Assembly (NCBI RefSeq): GCF_003814875.1
Contig: NZ_RKQF01000001.1
Coordinates: 10,540,001-10,604,000, forward strand
DNA length: 64,000 bases
Direction: 5' to 3'
Source: Streptomyces sp. Ag109_O5-1
GTDB lineage: Bacteria; Actinomycetota; Actinomycetes; Streptomycetales; Streptomycetaceae
The position numbers and the translations under genes are program-made. The notes beneath the pieces were generated by a model. The model saw only the letters and a program-made list of their open reading frames with translations, did not search any database and had not been told where the DNA came from. Numbering within the stretch: position 1 is the stretch's first letter; every line of letters starts with the position of its first letter. Of the stretch, positions 49,147 through 57,635 are shown one piece after another.

Positions 49147-50027
49147 TGAAGTGGCTCGTCGCCGGAGCGGGCGGAATGCTCGGCCACGACGTGGTCGAGG
49201 AGCTCACCCGCCGGGGTGAGGAGGTCGTGGCCCTCGGCCGCGGCGACCTCGACATCACCGGCGCCGACTCGGTGGAGTCGGCGCTCGCCGGGCACACGCC
49301 CGACCTGGTGGTCAACTGCGCCGCGTACACGGCCGTCGACGACGCCGAGACCGACGAGGAGCGGGCCCTGCTGATCAACGGCGAGGGCCCGCGCCTGCTG
49401 GCCCGCGCCGCGGCCCGGCACGGCGCCCGTCTCGTCCACGTCTCCACGGACTACGTCTTCGACGGCGAGGCCCGCACCAGCCCGTACCCGGAGGACCACC
49501 CCACCGACCCGCGCACCGCCTACGGGCGGACCAAGCTCGCGGGCGAGCGGGCCGTCCTGGCGGAGCTCCCGGGCGCGAGCGCGGTCGTCCGCACGGCCTG
49601 GCTGTACGGCACGCACGGGAAGAACTTCGTGCGCACGATGATCGAGCTGGAATCCCGCCGGGACACCCTCGACGTCGTCGACGACCAGCGCGGACAGCCC
49701 ACCTGGAGCGCCGACCTGGCCGCCCGGATCGCCGACCTCGGCCCCCGCCTCGGCCGGGACGAGAGCGCGCACGGCGTCTTCCACGGCACCAACTCCGGCG
49801 CGGCCACCTGGTGCGAGCTGGCCCGCGAGGTCTTCCGCCTGCTCGGCGCCGACCCGGAGCGGGTGCGCCCCACCACCAGCGAGGCGTTCGTCCGCCCGGC
49901 CCCCCGCCCCGCCTACAGCGCCCTCGGGCACGACCGGTGGTCACAGGTCGGCCTGGAACCGCTGCGGGACTGGCGGGAGGCCCTGCGGGAGGCACTGCCG
50001 CTGATCCGCAAGGAGATGTCCGCCTAG
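49146..50027 (+). CDS. rmlD: dTDP-4-dehydrorhamnose reductase
   Basis: 293 aa from ATG 49146 (TGATG overlap with rmlB). SDR with WLVAGAGGMLGHDVVEELTRRGEEV, VNCAAYTAVDDAETDE, HVSTDYVFDGEA, YGRTKLAGERAV (Tyr-x3-Lys) and TAWLYGTHGKNFVRTM. Final reductase of dTDP-L-rhamnose synthesis. The 3,5-epimerase RmlC is absent from this unit and from the window. It is encoded elsewhere, or the pathway makes a non-rhamnose 6-deoxysugar here. A 19-bp hairpin follows. Confidence 0.92.
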   Translation: MKWLVAGAGGMLGHDVVEELTRRGEEVVALGRGDLDITGADSVESALAGHTPDLVVNCAAYTAVDDAETDEERALLINGEGPRLLARAAARHGARLVHVSTDYVFDGEARTSPYPEDHPTDPRTAYGRTKLAGERAVLAELPGASAVVRTAWLYGTHGKNFVRTMIELESRRDTLDVVDDQRGQPTWSADLAARIADLGPRLGRDESAHGVFHGTNSGAATWCELAREVFRLLGADPERVRPTTSEAFVRPAPRPAYSALGHDRWSQVGLEPLRDWREALREALPLIRKEMSA

Positions 50028-50056
50028 GGCTCGCCCAGGGCGCGACGTACCCGCAC

Positions 50057-50106
50057 CGCCGCAGGGCGGCCGACGGCTCACCGAGCTCGTCGGCCGCCCT
50101 GCGGCG
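50057..50106. terminator. Stem-loop terminator of the rml operon
   Basis: Perfect 19-bp arms CGCCGCAGGGCGGCCGACG and complement with a 12-base loop, between convergent rmlD and the isochorismatase-family gene. Confidence 0.85.
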
Positions 50107-50147
50107 TTTCGCGGCACACCGGGGCTCGCCGATCCTTGTGGCGGAGC

Positions 50148-50732
50148 TCAGCCGTGGGTCTTGGCGAGCAGTTCCAGGACCTCGGCCGTGGTGCCGGACT
50201 CGCCGAGTCGCGGGAAGATCCGCTCGACGCTGCCGCGGTGCGCCTCGGGGTCGGCGTCGGCCATGGCGTCGGTGGCGAGCGTGACGTGGTAGCCGTGGGC
50301 GTAGGCGTCGCGGGCGGTGGACTCCACGCCGATGCTGGTGGCGACGCCGGTCAGCACGATCTGGGTGATGCCGCGGCGGCGCAGCTGGACGTCGAGGTCG
50401 GTGCCGTGGAAGGCGCTCCAGTTGTGCTTGGTGACGTGGATGTCGCCGTCGTGGCCGGACAGCTCGTCGACGACGACGTCCCAGCCCTCCGGGAAGGCCA
50501 GGCCGCGCGCCTGGCGCTCGGTACGGCCCGGGACGGCGTCGGCGAAGTCGGCCGCGAAGGAGACCCGGACCAGGACCACGGGCAGCTCCTGGGCGCGGAA
50601 GGCGTCGGCGAGCTCGGCCGTGCGGGCCACCACCTCGGCGCCGGAGTACGGCTGGGTGGGCATGGCCACGATGCCCTGCTGGAGGTCGATGACGACAAGA
50701 GCGGTACGAGGGTCGAGGGTGCTCAGAGACAT
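50148..50732 (-). CDS. Isochorismatase-family cysteine-hydrolase-fold protein
   Basis: 194 aa, ATG 50732. Core motifs: Asp in ALVVIDLQQGIV, Lys in HVTKHNWSAFHGTDLD, and TGVATSIGVESTARDAYAHGYHVTLATDAMAD. In classical members a Cys stands where this protein has Gly (SIGVEST), so the usual nucleophile is missing, as in a known subgroup. It lies eight bases after the MFS gene end and was presumably the third gene of a marR-MFS-hydrolase operon that is now interrupted by an IS. Confidence 0.82.
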   Translation of the reverse strand: MSLSTLDPRTALVVIDLQQGIVAMPTQPYSGAEVVARTAELADAFRAQELPVVLVRVSFAADFADAVPGRTERQARGLAFPEGWDVVVDELSGHDGDIHVTKHNWSAFHGTDLDVQLRRRGITQIVLTGVATSIGVESTARDAYAHGYHVTLATDAMADADPEAHRGSVERIFPRLGESGTTAEVLELLAKTHG

Positions 50733-50740
50733 GGGGTGGA

Positions 50741-51568
50741 TCAGGCCTTTCCGGAGGCTTGACGGGGTTGGGGGGTGAGCCGGGCCAGGGAGCGGTCCGG
50801 CAGCGTGATCGCCAGCAGCAGTGCGGAGCCGGCGAGCATGAACAGGGCCAGGCCGTGCAGCCCGCCCGTGTCGGCGCGGTGCGGGAAGAACGCCGCGGTG
50901 GCGGCGGAGGCACCCAGCGCGCCGAGGTACATGAAGGTGCGCAGCAGCCCGGCGGCGGAGCCGATGCGCTCCGGGTCGGCCTGCCGGTACAGCGCGGTCT
51001 GTCCGGCGAGCCCGAGCAGGCCCTGCGGTATGCCCAGCAGCGCGCCGACCGCGAGCAGCAGCCACACCGGGCTGCCCGCGCCGACCGGCAGCAGGGCCGC
51101 GCAGCCGGCGATCTGCAGCGCCGAGCCGACGAGCAGCTTGCCGCGCACCGCCTCACGGCGTCCGGTGAGCGTGGAGACGGTGAGCGCGGCGACCGACAGT
51201 GGCAGCAGCGCGAGTCCTGCGGTGGAGGCGCTGAGCCCGCGGCCCTGCTCCAGCCACTGCGTGTAGCCGTACAGGAAGGCGTACGAGGTGGTGTACGCGA
51301 GGAGCTGGCGCAGATAGGTCAGGATGAGCGGGACGTTGCCGCCCAGGACGCGCAGGTCGACGAACGGGCCCGCCACCCGCAGCTCCCGGACCGTGAAGAC
51401 GGCGGCCGCGACGAGGGTCAGGACCGGCAGGTACCAGCGGTCGAGCCGCGGGCCCATCAGGAACAGCATCAGCAAGACCAGGAGGACGGCGAACAGGGCC
51501 ATCCCCGGCAGGTCCATGCTCTGGCGCCGTTGCGAGGTCTTCGTCCGCGGCAGCCACTTGACGCCTAG
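50741..51568 (-). pseudogene. 3' part of an MFS transporter gene split by an IS701-family element
   Basis: Encodes the C-terminal eight or so TM helices from GVKWLPRTKTSQRRQS to the end. Joining it to 52946-53530 after removing the IS and one CTAG restores a continuous 470-aa DHA2-type transporter (ACLVL-GVKWLPRTK). An ATG inside the IS end can open this frame (MIAVLGVKWL), but a half transporter is unlikely to work. Confidence 0.9.
51565..51568. repeat. Target-site duplication, left copy
   Basis: CTAG directly outside the left end of the IS; matches the copy at 52942-52945. IS701-type elements duplicate four bases, typically CTAG-like. Confidence 0.85.
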
Positions 51569-52941
51569 TACTGCAATCACAGTTATGGGTCTGGTGTGAT
51601 TGAGTGTCCTGGTGTCTGTGGATCTTGGTGTGTGTCAAGTCGAGTCATGGCGTGAGGTGTTGTCGGGGTTACACGCGCGGTTCGCTGCGCGGTTTGCCCG
51701 CTCGGAGCCGCGGGGCCGGGCGCTGGAGTACATGGCCGGGCTGATTGCGCCGTTGGAGCGAAAGAATGGCTGGTCGCTGGCGGAACGAGCCGGTGAGGCA
51801 CATCCGATCGGGATGCAGCGACTGCTCGGCGAGGCTGACTGGGACGCTGATGGGGTCCGCGATGACGTGCGGGACTTCGTCGTGGAGAGCATCGGCGACA
51901 AGGACGCGGTGCTGATCGGTGACGACACCGGGTTCTTGAAGAAGGGCACCAGGTCGGCCGGCGTGCAGAGGCAATACTCCGGCACTGCGGGGCGGACGGA
52001 GAACTCCCAGATTGGCACCTTCCTCGCCTATGCCTCCCGGCGGGGGCGGGCGTTGATCGATCGGGAGTTGTATCTGCCGAAGTCCTGGACGGACGACCGG
52101 GTGCGGTGCCGGGCTGCCGGCATCCCGGACGATGTGCCGTTCGCTACGAAGATCGAGCACTTCCAGGCCATGCTCCAGCGGGCACTGGACGCGAAGGTGC
52201 CGTTCGCGTGGGTGACCGCGGACGAGGCATACGGACAGGTCAAGCGACTGCGGTACTGGCTGGAGCAGCGCGCGGTCGCGCACGTGCTGGCGACCAAGGT
52301 CAACGACACCGTCATCACCACCCGGGGCGCGGAGGTCCGGGTCGATGCCCTGGTGGCCGGCCTGCCGCGGCAGGCGTGGAAACGCGTGTCGGCAGGGGCC
52401 GGCGCCCATGGACAGCGGTTCTATGACTGGGCCCGGGTGCCGATCCGGATCTGGTGGGAGAACGGCTTCGGCCACTGGGTACTGGCCCGCCGCAGCCTCA
52501 CCGATCCCACCGAGATCGCCTACTACGTCTGCTACGGCCCGGTCGGCACACGGCTGAGGGACCTGGCCCGGGTGGCCGGAGCCCGGTGGCAGGTCGAGGA
52601 ATGCTTCCAGGCCGCAAAGAACGAGTGCGGCCTGGACCACTACCAGGTCCGCCGCTACGACGCCTGGTACCGGCACATCACCCTGTCCATGGCCGCCCTC
52701 GCCGCACTGACCGCCATCCGCGCCCAGGAACTGCCAAAGGGGGCAACGATCTTGGACAAACCCGCCTGATACCGCTGTCCGTCGCAGAGATCCGCCGCCT
52801 AATCGGACTGCTCCTCCACCCACAACACCTCACCCCGACGCACCATCTGCACTGGTCATGGTGGAGACGGCTCAGCCAGACACGCGCTCGCCACAGCCAC
52901 TACAAACGCCGAGGCCAGACCCCATAACTGTGATTGCAGTA
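51569..52941 (+). mobile_element. Complete IS701-family insertion sequence, 1373 bp
   Basis: Ends are near-identical terminal inverted repeats: TACTGCAATCACAGTTATGG at the left and its complement at the right, diverging by one inserted G thereafter. One transposase gene fills the + strand, opposite to the interrupted gene. Both ends and the CTAG duplication are intact, which suggests a recent insertion. Confidence 0.92.
51600..52769 (+). CDS. IS701-family transposase
   Basis: 389 aa from TTG 51600; the exact start is uncertain. DDE-type enzyme: first Asp in AVLIGDDTGFLKKG, second in FAWVTADEAYGQ, Glu in WQVEECFQAAKNECGLDHYQVRRYDAWYRHITLSM, in the IS4/IS701 arrangement. YMAGLIAPLERKNGWSLAE and GMQRLLGEADWD are further hallmarks of the family. 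No frameshift or stop is visible, so the element could be active. Confidence 0.93.
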   Translation: MSVLVSVDLGVCQVESWREVLSGLHARFAARFARSEPRGRALEYMAGLIAPLERKNGWSLAERAGEAHPIGMQRLLGEADWDADGVRDDVRDFVVESIGDKDAVLIGDDTGFLKKGTRSAGVQRQYSGTAGRTENSQIGTFLAYASRRGRALIDRELYLPKSWTDDRVRCRAAGIPDDVPFATKIEHFQAMLQRALDAKVPFAWVTADEAYGQVKRLRYWLEQRAVAHVLATKVNDTVITTRGAEVRVDALVAGLPRQAWKRVSAGAGAHGQRFYDWARVPIRIWWENGFGHWVLARRSLTDPTEIAYYVCYGPVGTRLRDLARVAGARWQVEECFQAAKNECGLDHYQVRRYDAWYRHITLSMAALAALTAIRAQELPKGATILDKPA

Positions 52942-52945
52942 CTAG
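52942..52945. repeat. Target-site duplication, right copy
   Basis: CTAG directly outside the right end of the IS; pairs with 51565-51568. Confidence 0.85.
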
Positions 52946-53530
52946 GACCAGGCAGGCCGCGGACAGGGGCACGTTGAGGGTGAACACCAGGCGCCAGCCG
53001 CCGGCGCCGATCAGCAGCCCGCCGAGCGTGGGGCCGATCACGGCCACGGTCTGGCCGGACACGGCGAGCGCGGTCAGCACCCCGGCCGGGCTGTCCTGCC
53101 CGGTGCGCTCGGCCTCGCTCCGGGTCAGCCGCATCGCCGCCGGATACGCCGCCGACGTGCCGAACCCGAGCAGTACCCGGGCCGCGATCAGCACGCCCAG
53201 CGAGGGCGCCAGCGCGCCCATCAGGCCCGCGATGCCCACCAGACCCGTACCGGCGAGGTAGAGCCGGCGCGGCCCGTACAGGTCCACGAGCCGCCCGATC
53301 ACCGGCTGGCCCACGGCGGTCGCCAGGTACAACGCGGTGACCAGCCACACCGTCTCGGCGGGCGGGGCCCCGAAGGCGATGCCGATCGGCACCAGGGCCA
53401 CCGCGATCATCGAGGAGTTGATCGGGTTCAGCACGGAACCCAGGACCATCGGCGCGATCAGCCGCCGGTCGAACCCCGCGGGGGCCGTGCGGGTGGCCTC
53501 GCCGGCGTGTCCGGTGAGCCTCGGTATCAC
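52946..53530 (-). pseudogene. 5' part of the IS-split MFS transporter gene
   Basis: Starts at GTG 53530 overlapping the MarR stop (GTGA). Encodes VIPRLTGHAGEA then about six TM helices, including MVLGSVLNPINSSMIAVALVPIG (TM1), GRLVDLYGPRRLYLAG (motif A) and ARVLLGFGTSAAYPAAM, ending at SAACLVL. Beyond this the frame runs into the IS. It was a DHA2-type efflux pump probably repressed by the adjacent MarR. Confidence 0.9.
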
Positions 53531-53964
53531 GGGCGTGACAGCCGTTCGAGCAGCTCGATCGCGGTGACGAGGGTCTGCCGTTCTTCCTCGGTGTACCGCT
53601 CCTGGAAGGCGCGGGCCAGCCACTCGTCACGTGCCTGCCGGTTCCCCTCGACGCGTGCCTGGCCCGCCTCGGTCAGGGTGACCAGCTGTCGACGGCCGTC
53701 GGTCGGGTCGGGACTGCGGCGGATCAGCCCCTGCTGGTCGAGCGCGGCCAGGGTGGCGGCCATCGACTGCGGACGCACCCCTTCGGCGGAGGCCAGCGCG
53801 CTGGCCGTGGCCGCGCCGTGCTTCGACACCAGCGTGAGCGCCGACTCCTGCGACGGGGTGAGGTCCGCGTCCCGGGCGACCTCCCGGATACGGCGGCGCA
53901 GCCTGCTGAACATCACGCGCAGGTCGCGCGCGGCGCGGGTCGCGGAATCGGTGATCTCTGCCAT
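53527..53964 (-). CDS. MarR-family transcriptional regulator
   Basis: 145 aa from ATG 53964 (MAEITDSATRAARDLRVMFS). Winged helix: LTPSQESALTLVSKHGAATASALASAEGVRPQSMAATLAALDQQGLIRRSPDPTDGRRQLVTLTEAG, with the DPTDGRR wing typical of MarR. It overlaps the MFS gene it presumably controls. Its own start is 99 bp from the divergent phosphodiesterase gene, where the shared promoter region lies. Loss of the pump leaves the regulator without its obvious target. Confidence 0.9.
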   Translation of the reverse strand: MAEITDSATRAARDLRVMFSRLRRRIREVARDADLTPSQESALTLVSKHGAATASALASAEGVRPQSMAATLAALDQQGLIRRSPDPTDGRRQLVTLTEAGQARVEGNRQARDEWLARAFQERYTEEERQTLVTAIELLERLSRP

Positions 53965-54063
53965 GCGGTTCACCCTAGAACCGTCAGCGGAAACTGTCCA
54001 GGCAAAACTGTTAAGTCCGAACTGAAGATCTCGTACGAGGCGGCGGCTGGCTACGCTGGCCGG

Positions 54064-54564
54064 GTGCGCCTCCTCCTGACCTCCGACACGCACCTGCCCG
54101 CGCGGGCCAGACGGCTCCCGGACCAACTCCTCGCCGAACTCCCACGCGCGGACGTCGTGCTCCACGCCGGCGACTGGATCGACGAGGCCACCCTCGACCT
54201 GCTGGAGAGCCACAGCCGCCGGCTGATCGGGGTGTACGGCAACAACGACGGCCCCGGACTGCGCGCCCGCCTTCCCGAGATCGCGTACGCCGACCTGGGC
54301 GGCCTGCGCTTCGGGGTGGTCCACGAGACCGGCCCCGCCCAGGGTCGCGAGGCCCGCTGCGCCGCCCGCTTCCCCGACCTGGACGTCCTGGTCTTCGGGC
54401 ACAGCCACATCCCCTGGGACACCACGGCACCGGGCGGCCTGCGGCTGCTCAACCCCGGCTCGCCCACCGACCGGCGCCGCCAGCCGTACTGCACCTACCT
54501 GACCGCGACCGCCGCCGACGGCACGCTCACCGAGGTCACGCTGCACCGGCTGCCGCCCCGCTGA
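54064..54564 (+). CDS. YfcE-family metallophosphodiesterase
   Basis: 166 aa from GTG 54064 (VRLLLTSDTHLPARARRLPD); the open frame upstream overlaps the MarR gene and lacks similarity. Calcineurin-like metal motifs in order: SDTH, VVLHAGDWID, VYGNNDGPG, FGVVHETG, VFGHSHIPW. This is the complete set for a two-metal phosphodiesterase. It is expected to cleave phosphodiesters; the physiological substrate is unknown. Confidence 0.88.
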   Translation: MRLLLTSDTHLPARARRLPDQLLAELPRADVVLHAGDWIDEATLDLLESHSRRLIGVYGNNDGPGLRARLPEIAYADLGGLRFGVVHETGPAQGREARCAARFPDLDVLVFGHSHIPWDTTAPGGLRLLNPGSPTDRRRQPYCTYLTATAADGTLTEVTLHRLPPR

Positions 54565-54711
54565 GCGGGCAGTGCCCTGGCCCTGGCCTCGCTGATGCTC
54601 ACCAGCGGCACCGCGGGGGACCGGTACGGGCACCGGCGGGTCGTCCTGGCCGGCCTCGTCGTCCTCGGCGCCGGATCGCTGCTGTGCGGGCTCGCCCCGG
54701 GGTTGCCGTCA
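54565..54711 (+). pseudogene. Remnant of an MFS drug transporter gene
   Basis: In frame with ATG 54595 the text SALALASLMLTSGTAGDRYGHRRVVLAG then LVVLGAGSLLCGLAPGLPS is a clear MFS TM2-motif A-TM3 segment (GDRYGHRR). Similarity stops at about 54711, where the convergent coxG gene ends. No start, TM1 or remainder is present, so it is a scrap left by deletion or rearrangement. Confidence 0.75.
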
Positions 54712-55320
54712 CCGGTGTCGCCGGGTGCGCCTCCTTCGCTGTCGTCGCGCGATCAGCCAGGCGAGCAGGGCCACCGCCAGCAGGGTGGCCGCCCGTTTGG
54801 CCACCGGGAGTCCCGCCGTGCGCAGCAGGTCGAGGGGCTCTGGCTCCTCCTCGTCGAGGACGGGCTCGTCCTGCGGCCGCTCGGTCAGCCGTTCCGCCAG
54901 GCACGCCGCGAACTGGCCCACCAGCCGGTCGCCCACCTCCGCCAGCACCCCGCGGCCGAACTGGGCGGGACGTCCGGTCACCGTCAGGTCGGTGCGGACC
55001 GACACCGCCGTACCGCCGTCGCATTCGCTCAGCGTGCCGGTGACCGTCGCCCTGGCCGTGCCCTGCCCCCGGGTCTCCCGGCCGCTCGCCGCCAGGACGA
55101 TCCGGTGTGCCGACTCGTCCTGCTCCTCGAAGACCGCGGTGCCCCGGTAGGTCACGGTGACCGGGCCGACCTTGACCTTCACCGAGCCGGTCACGGTCTT
55201 GCCGTCGTACTCCTCCACGACCGCGCCGGGCAGGCAGGGCGCGACCCGTTCGATGTCGAGGAGTGCGTGCCAGGCGTCGTCGACCGGCACGGGGACGGTG
55301 AACTCGTGGTGCAGCTCCAT
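54709..55320 (-). CDS. coxG: CoxG-like SRPBCC protein with C-terminal membrane anchor
   Basis: 203 aa, ATG 55320. CoxG/SRPBCC domain about 1-150: MELHHEFTVPVPVDDAWHALLDIERVAPCLPGAVVEEYDGKTVTGSVKVKVGPVTVTYRGTA, and LTVTGRPAQFGRGVLAEVGDRLVGQFAACL. A hydrophobic C-terminal helix (about 172-190) with an Arg-rich end fits the known role of CoxG in recruiting the hydroxylase to the membrane. Last gene of the operon, 19 bp after the XdhC-like gene. Confidence 0.88.
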   Translation of the reverse strand: MELHHEFTVPVPVDDAWHALLDIERVAPCLPGAVVEEYDGKTVTGSVKVKVGPVTVTYRGTAVFEEQDESAHRIVLAASGRETRGQGTARATVTGTLSECDGGTAVSVRTDLTVTGRPAQFGRGVLAEVGDRLVGQFAACLAERLTERPQDEPVLDEEEPEPLDLLRTAGLPVAKRAATLLAVALLAWLIARRQRRRRTRRHR

Positions 55321-55339
55321 GGCTTGCTCCTCCTCGCAC

Positions 55340-56446
55340 TCAGGGCGCGACCGGGTGGTGGATGGCCCCGGCGGTCTTGGCCAAGGGCGTACCGCTGCCG
55401 CCCCAGCGCAGGGCGACGATCTCGGCGGCGACGGACACCGCGACCTCCTCCGGAGTGCGGGCGCCGAGGTCGAGGCCGAGGGGCGAACGCAGCCGGGCCA
55501 GCTCGGCCTCGGTGAGACCGGCCTCGGCCAGCCGGGCGCGCCGCTCGTCGTGGGTACGGCGGCTGCCCATCGCCCCGATGTAGGCGGCCGGCCGGCGCAG
55601 CGCCTCCTCCAGCAGCGGCACGTCGAACTTGGGGTCGTGGGTGAGGACGCAGATCACCGTGCGGTCGTCGGTCTCCGTACCGCTCAGGTAGCGGTGCGGC
55701 CAGTCGACGACGACCTCGACGCCGGCCGGGAACCGCTTGGGCGTGGCGAAGACCGGGCGGGCGTCGCACACGGTGACCCGGTAGCCGAGGAAGTCGCCGA
55801 TCCGGGCCACCGCGGCCGCGTAGTCGATGGCCCCGAAGACCAGCATGCGGGGCGGCGGCGCGAACGACTGGAGGAAGACGGTGACCGCGTCCTCACGGCG
55901 TTCCCCGTGCGGGCCGTAGTGCCGTAGCACCGAGGCGCCGAGGGCGAGTTCGCCGCGCGCGTCGGCGGTGACCGCGACATCGAGCTCGGCCGTGCCGAGG
56001 GTGCCGGCCTCGGTGTCCGGCCAGACGGCCAGCGCGGCCCCGCGCGGGGCGGGCCCGTCGACCACCGTGGCGACGGTCACCGGCTCGCCCTCGGCGACGG
56101 ACGCGGCGACCGCGCCGAACACCGGGTCCGTCGCCGCAGTGACCGGCCGCACCAGCAACGTGATCTCGCCGCCGCAGGTCAGCCCGACCGCGAACGCGTC
56201 CTCGTCGCTGTAGCCGAACGTCGCCAGCCGCGCCTCCCCGCTCGCCACCACCTCCTGCGCGAGCTCGAACACCGCCCCCTCCACACAGCCGCCGGAGACA
56301 CTGCCCACGACCTCGTCGTCGCCCCCCACCGCCATGGCGGCACCGGGCTCGCGCGGCGCGCTGCGGCTGACCGAGACGACCGTGGCCAGCCCGAACGGGA
56401 CCCGGTCCGCATACCAGCGCGCCAGCGCCGGGAGGATCTCACGCAC
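55340..56446 (-). CDS. coxI: XdhC/CoxI-family maturation factor
   Basis: 368 aa from GTG 56446, overlapping the coxE end by eight bases. The N-terminal XdhC domain has FGLATVVSVSRSAPREPGAAMAVGGDDEVVGSVSGGCVEGAVFELAQE (Cys in the SGGCVE motif). The C-terminal Rossmann domain has MLVFGAIDYAAAVARIGDFLGYRVTVCDAR, VVDWPHRYL, and YIGAMGSRRTHDERRARLAEAGL. XdhC proteins bind molybdenum cofactor, help its sulfuration and insert it into xanthine dehydrogenase-type enzymes, here presumably CoxL. Confidence 0.9.
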   Translation of the reverse strand: MREILPALARWYADRVPFGLATVVSVSRSAPREPGAAMAVGGDDEVVGSVSGGCVEGAVFELAQEVVASGEARLATFGYSDEDAFAVGLTCGGEITLLVRPVTAATDPVFGAVAASVAEGEPVTVATVVDGPAPRGAALAVWPDTEAGTLGTAELDVAVTADARGELALGASVLRHYGPHGERREDAVTVFLQSFAPPPRMLVFGAIDYAAAVARIGDFLGYRVTVCDARPVFATPKRFPAGVEVVVDWPHRYLSGTETDDRTVICVLTHDPKFDVPLLEEALRRPAAYIGAMGSRRTHDERRARLAEAGLTEAELARLRSPLGLDLGARTPEEVAVSVAAEIVALRWGGSGTPLAKTAGAIHHPVAP

Positions 56447-57635
56447 GCTCCGCTCCTCTCGCCCGCCCCACGGCGAACCCGTCGGCCTCCGCCCCGCGCA
56501 CCACCGCCGCCAGCCGCTCCAGCGCCGCCAGGCTGTGCCCCTCGACGAACGCGTCCACGCTGGGCAGCGCCGCCGCCATCCCGGCCGCCAGCGGTGCGTA
56601 CCCCGGGCGTGCCTTGCGCGGGTTGGCCCAGATCACCCGGTGCGCAAGGCCGTGCAGCCGGCGCATCTGCGCACCGAGCAGCTCCGGACCGTCCCGTTCC
56701 CAGCCGTCCGAGAGCAGTACGACGACGGCGCCGCGCGCCATGCCGCGCTGTCCCCAGCGGTTCAGGAACTCCCGCAGCAGCTCGCCGAGCCGGGTGCCGC
56801 CGCGCCAGTCCGGCACCGCCGCCGCCAGTGCCGCCATCGCCAGGTCGGGGTCCCGGTGCGAGAGTTCACGGGTCACCCGGGTCAGCCGGGTGCCGATGGT
56901 GAACACCTCCGTCCGGCCGCCGCGCACCGCGGCATGCGCGAACCGCAACAGCGCGTCGGCGTACGGTGCCATCGAGCCGCTCACGTCCACGAGCAGCACG
57001 ACCCGGCGCGGCCGCGCCACGCGCGCGCGGCGCCGCAGCAGGGCCGGTTCCCCGCCTTGCCGCAGCAACTCCCGTACGGTGCGGCGCGGGTCGACGTCCC
57101 CGCGCCGGGCGGGCCGCCGACGGGCGGAGCGCCGGGTCTGCCCGGACAGCGCGAACGCGGCCAGCAGCCGGTTGAGCTGGGCACGTTCGGCGGCGTCCAG
57201 CGTGCCGACGTCACGGTGCCGCAGCACCTCGGTGGCGCTGGCGAGCGCGGCCGTCGGCGGCCCGGGCCGCTCCCCCTCGTTCCGGGAACGGCTCCCGGCC
57301 GGGGTGTCCCGCGCGACGAACCGCAGCCGGGGCGCGGGAGCGCGCCGCGCCGGCTGCCGGGCGGGCCCGTCCGACGGCCCGAAGTAGGCGGCGAAGACCC
57401 GCTCGTACCGCTCCAGGTCGTCGTGGCCTGCGCACAGCGTCGCCCGCCCCGCCCAGTACACGTCGGCACGCACCCCGGGCCGCAGCACCTCCACCGAGCG
57501 CAGGAAGGCGTACGCCCGCTCGGTGCTCGCCTCGACCCCCGCCGCCCGCAGCGCCCGGACGAACCCGAGCAGCACGGCGTCCGCCCGCGCCGTCCCCGCG
57601 GGGCCCCGCTCTCCCGCCCCGGCCACGGCGGTCAC
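56439..57635 (-). CDS. coxE: CoxE-like VWA-domain protein
   Basis: 398 aa from GTG 57635 overlapping the coxD stop (GTGA). A basic, Pro/Arg-rich first half leads to a von Willebrand A domain (about 200-370) with the metal site VVLLVDVSGSMAPYADALLRFAHAAV (DxSxS), Thr in VFTIGTRLTRVTREL, and VVLLSDGWERDGPELL. CoxE works with the MoxR-type ATPase CoxD as a chaperone pair that matures the Cu/Mo active site in CO dehydrogenases. Confidence 0.88.
   Translation of the reverse strand: MTAVAGAGERGPAGTARADAVLLGFVRALRAAGVEASTERAYAFLRSVEVLRPGVRADVYWAGRATLCAGHDDLERYERVFAAYFGPSDGPARQPARRAPAPRLRFVARDTPAGSRSRNEGERPGPPTAALASATEVLRHRDVGTLDAAERAQLNRLLAAFALSGQTRRSARRRPARRGDVDPRRTVRELLRQGGEPALLRRRARVARPRRVVLLVDVSGSMAPYADALLRFAHAAVRGGRTEVFTIGTRLTRVTRELSHRDPDLAMAALAAAVPDWRGGTRLGELLREFLNRWGQRGMARGAVVVLLSDGWERDGPELLGAQMRRLHGLAHRVIWANPRKARPGYAPLAAGMAAALPSVDAFVEGHSLAALERLAAVVRGAEADGFAVGRARGAERA

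Noticed and set aside
51153..51638. Separate ORF crossing the left IS boundary
   Set aside because: It runs out of frame through the MFS gene and the IS end; not a gene.
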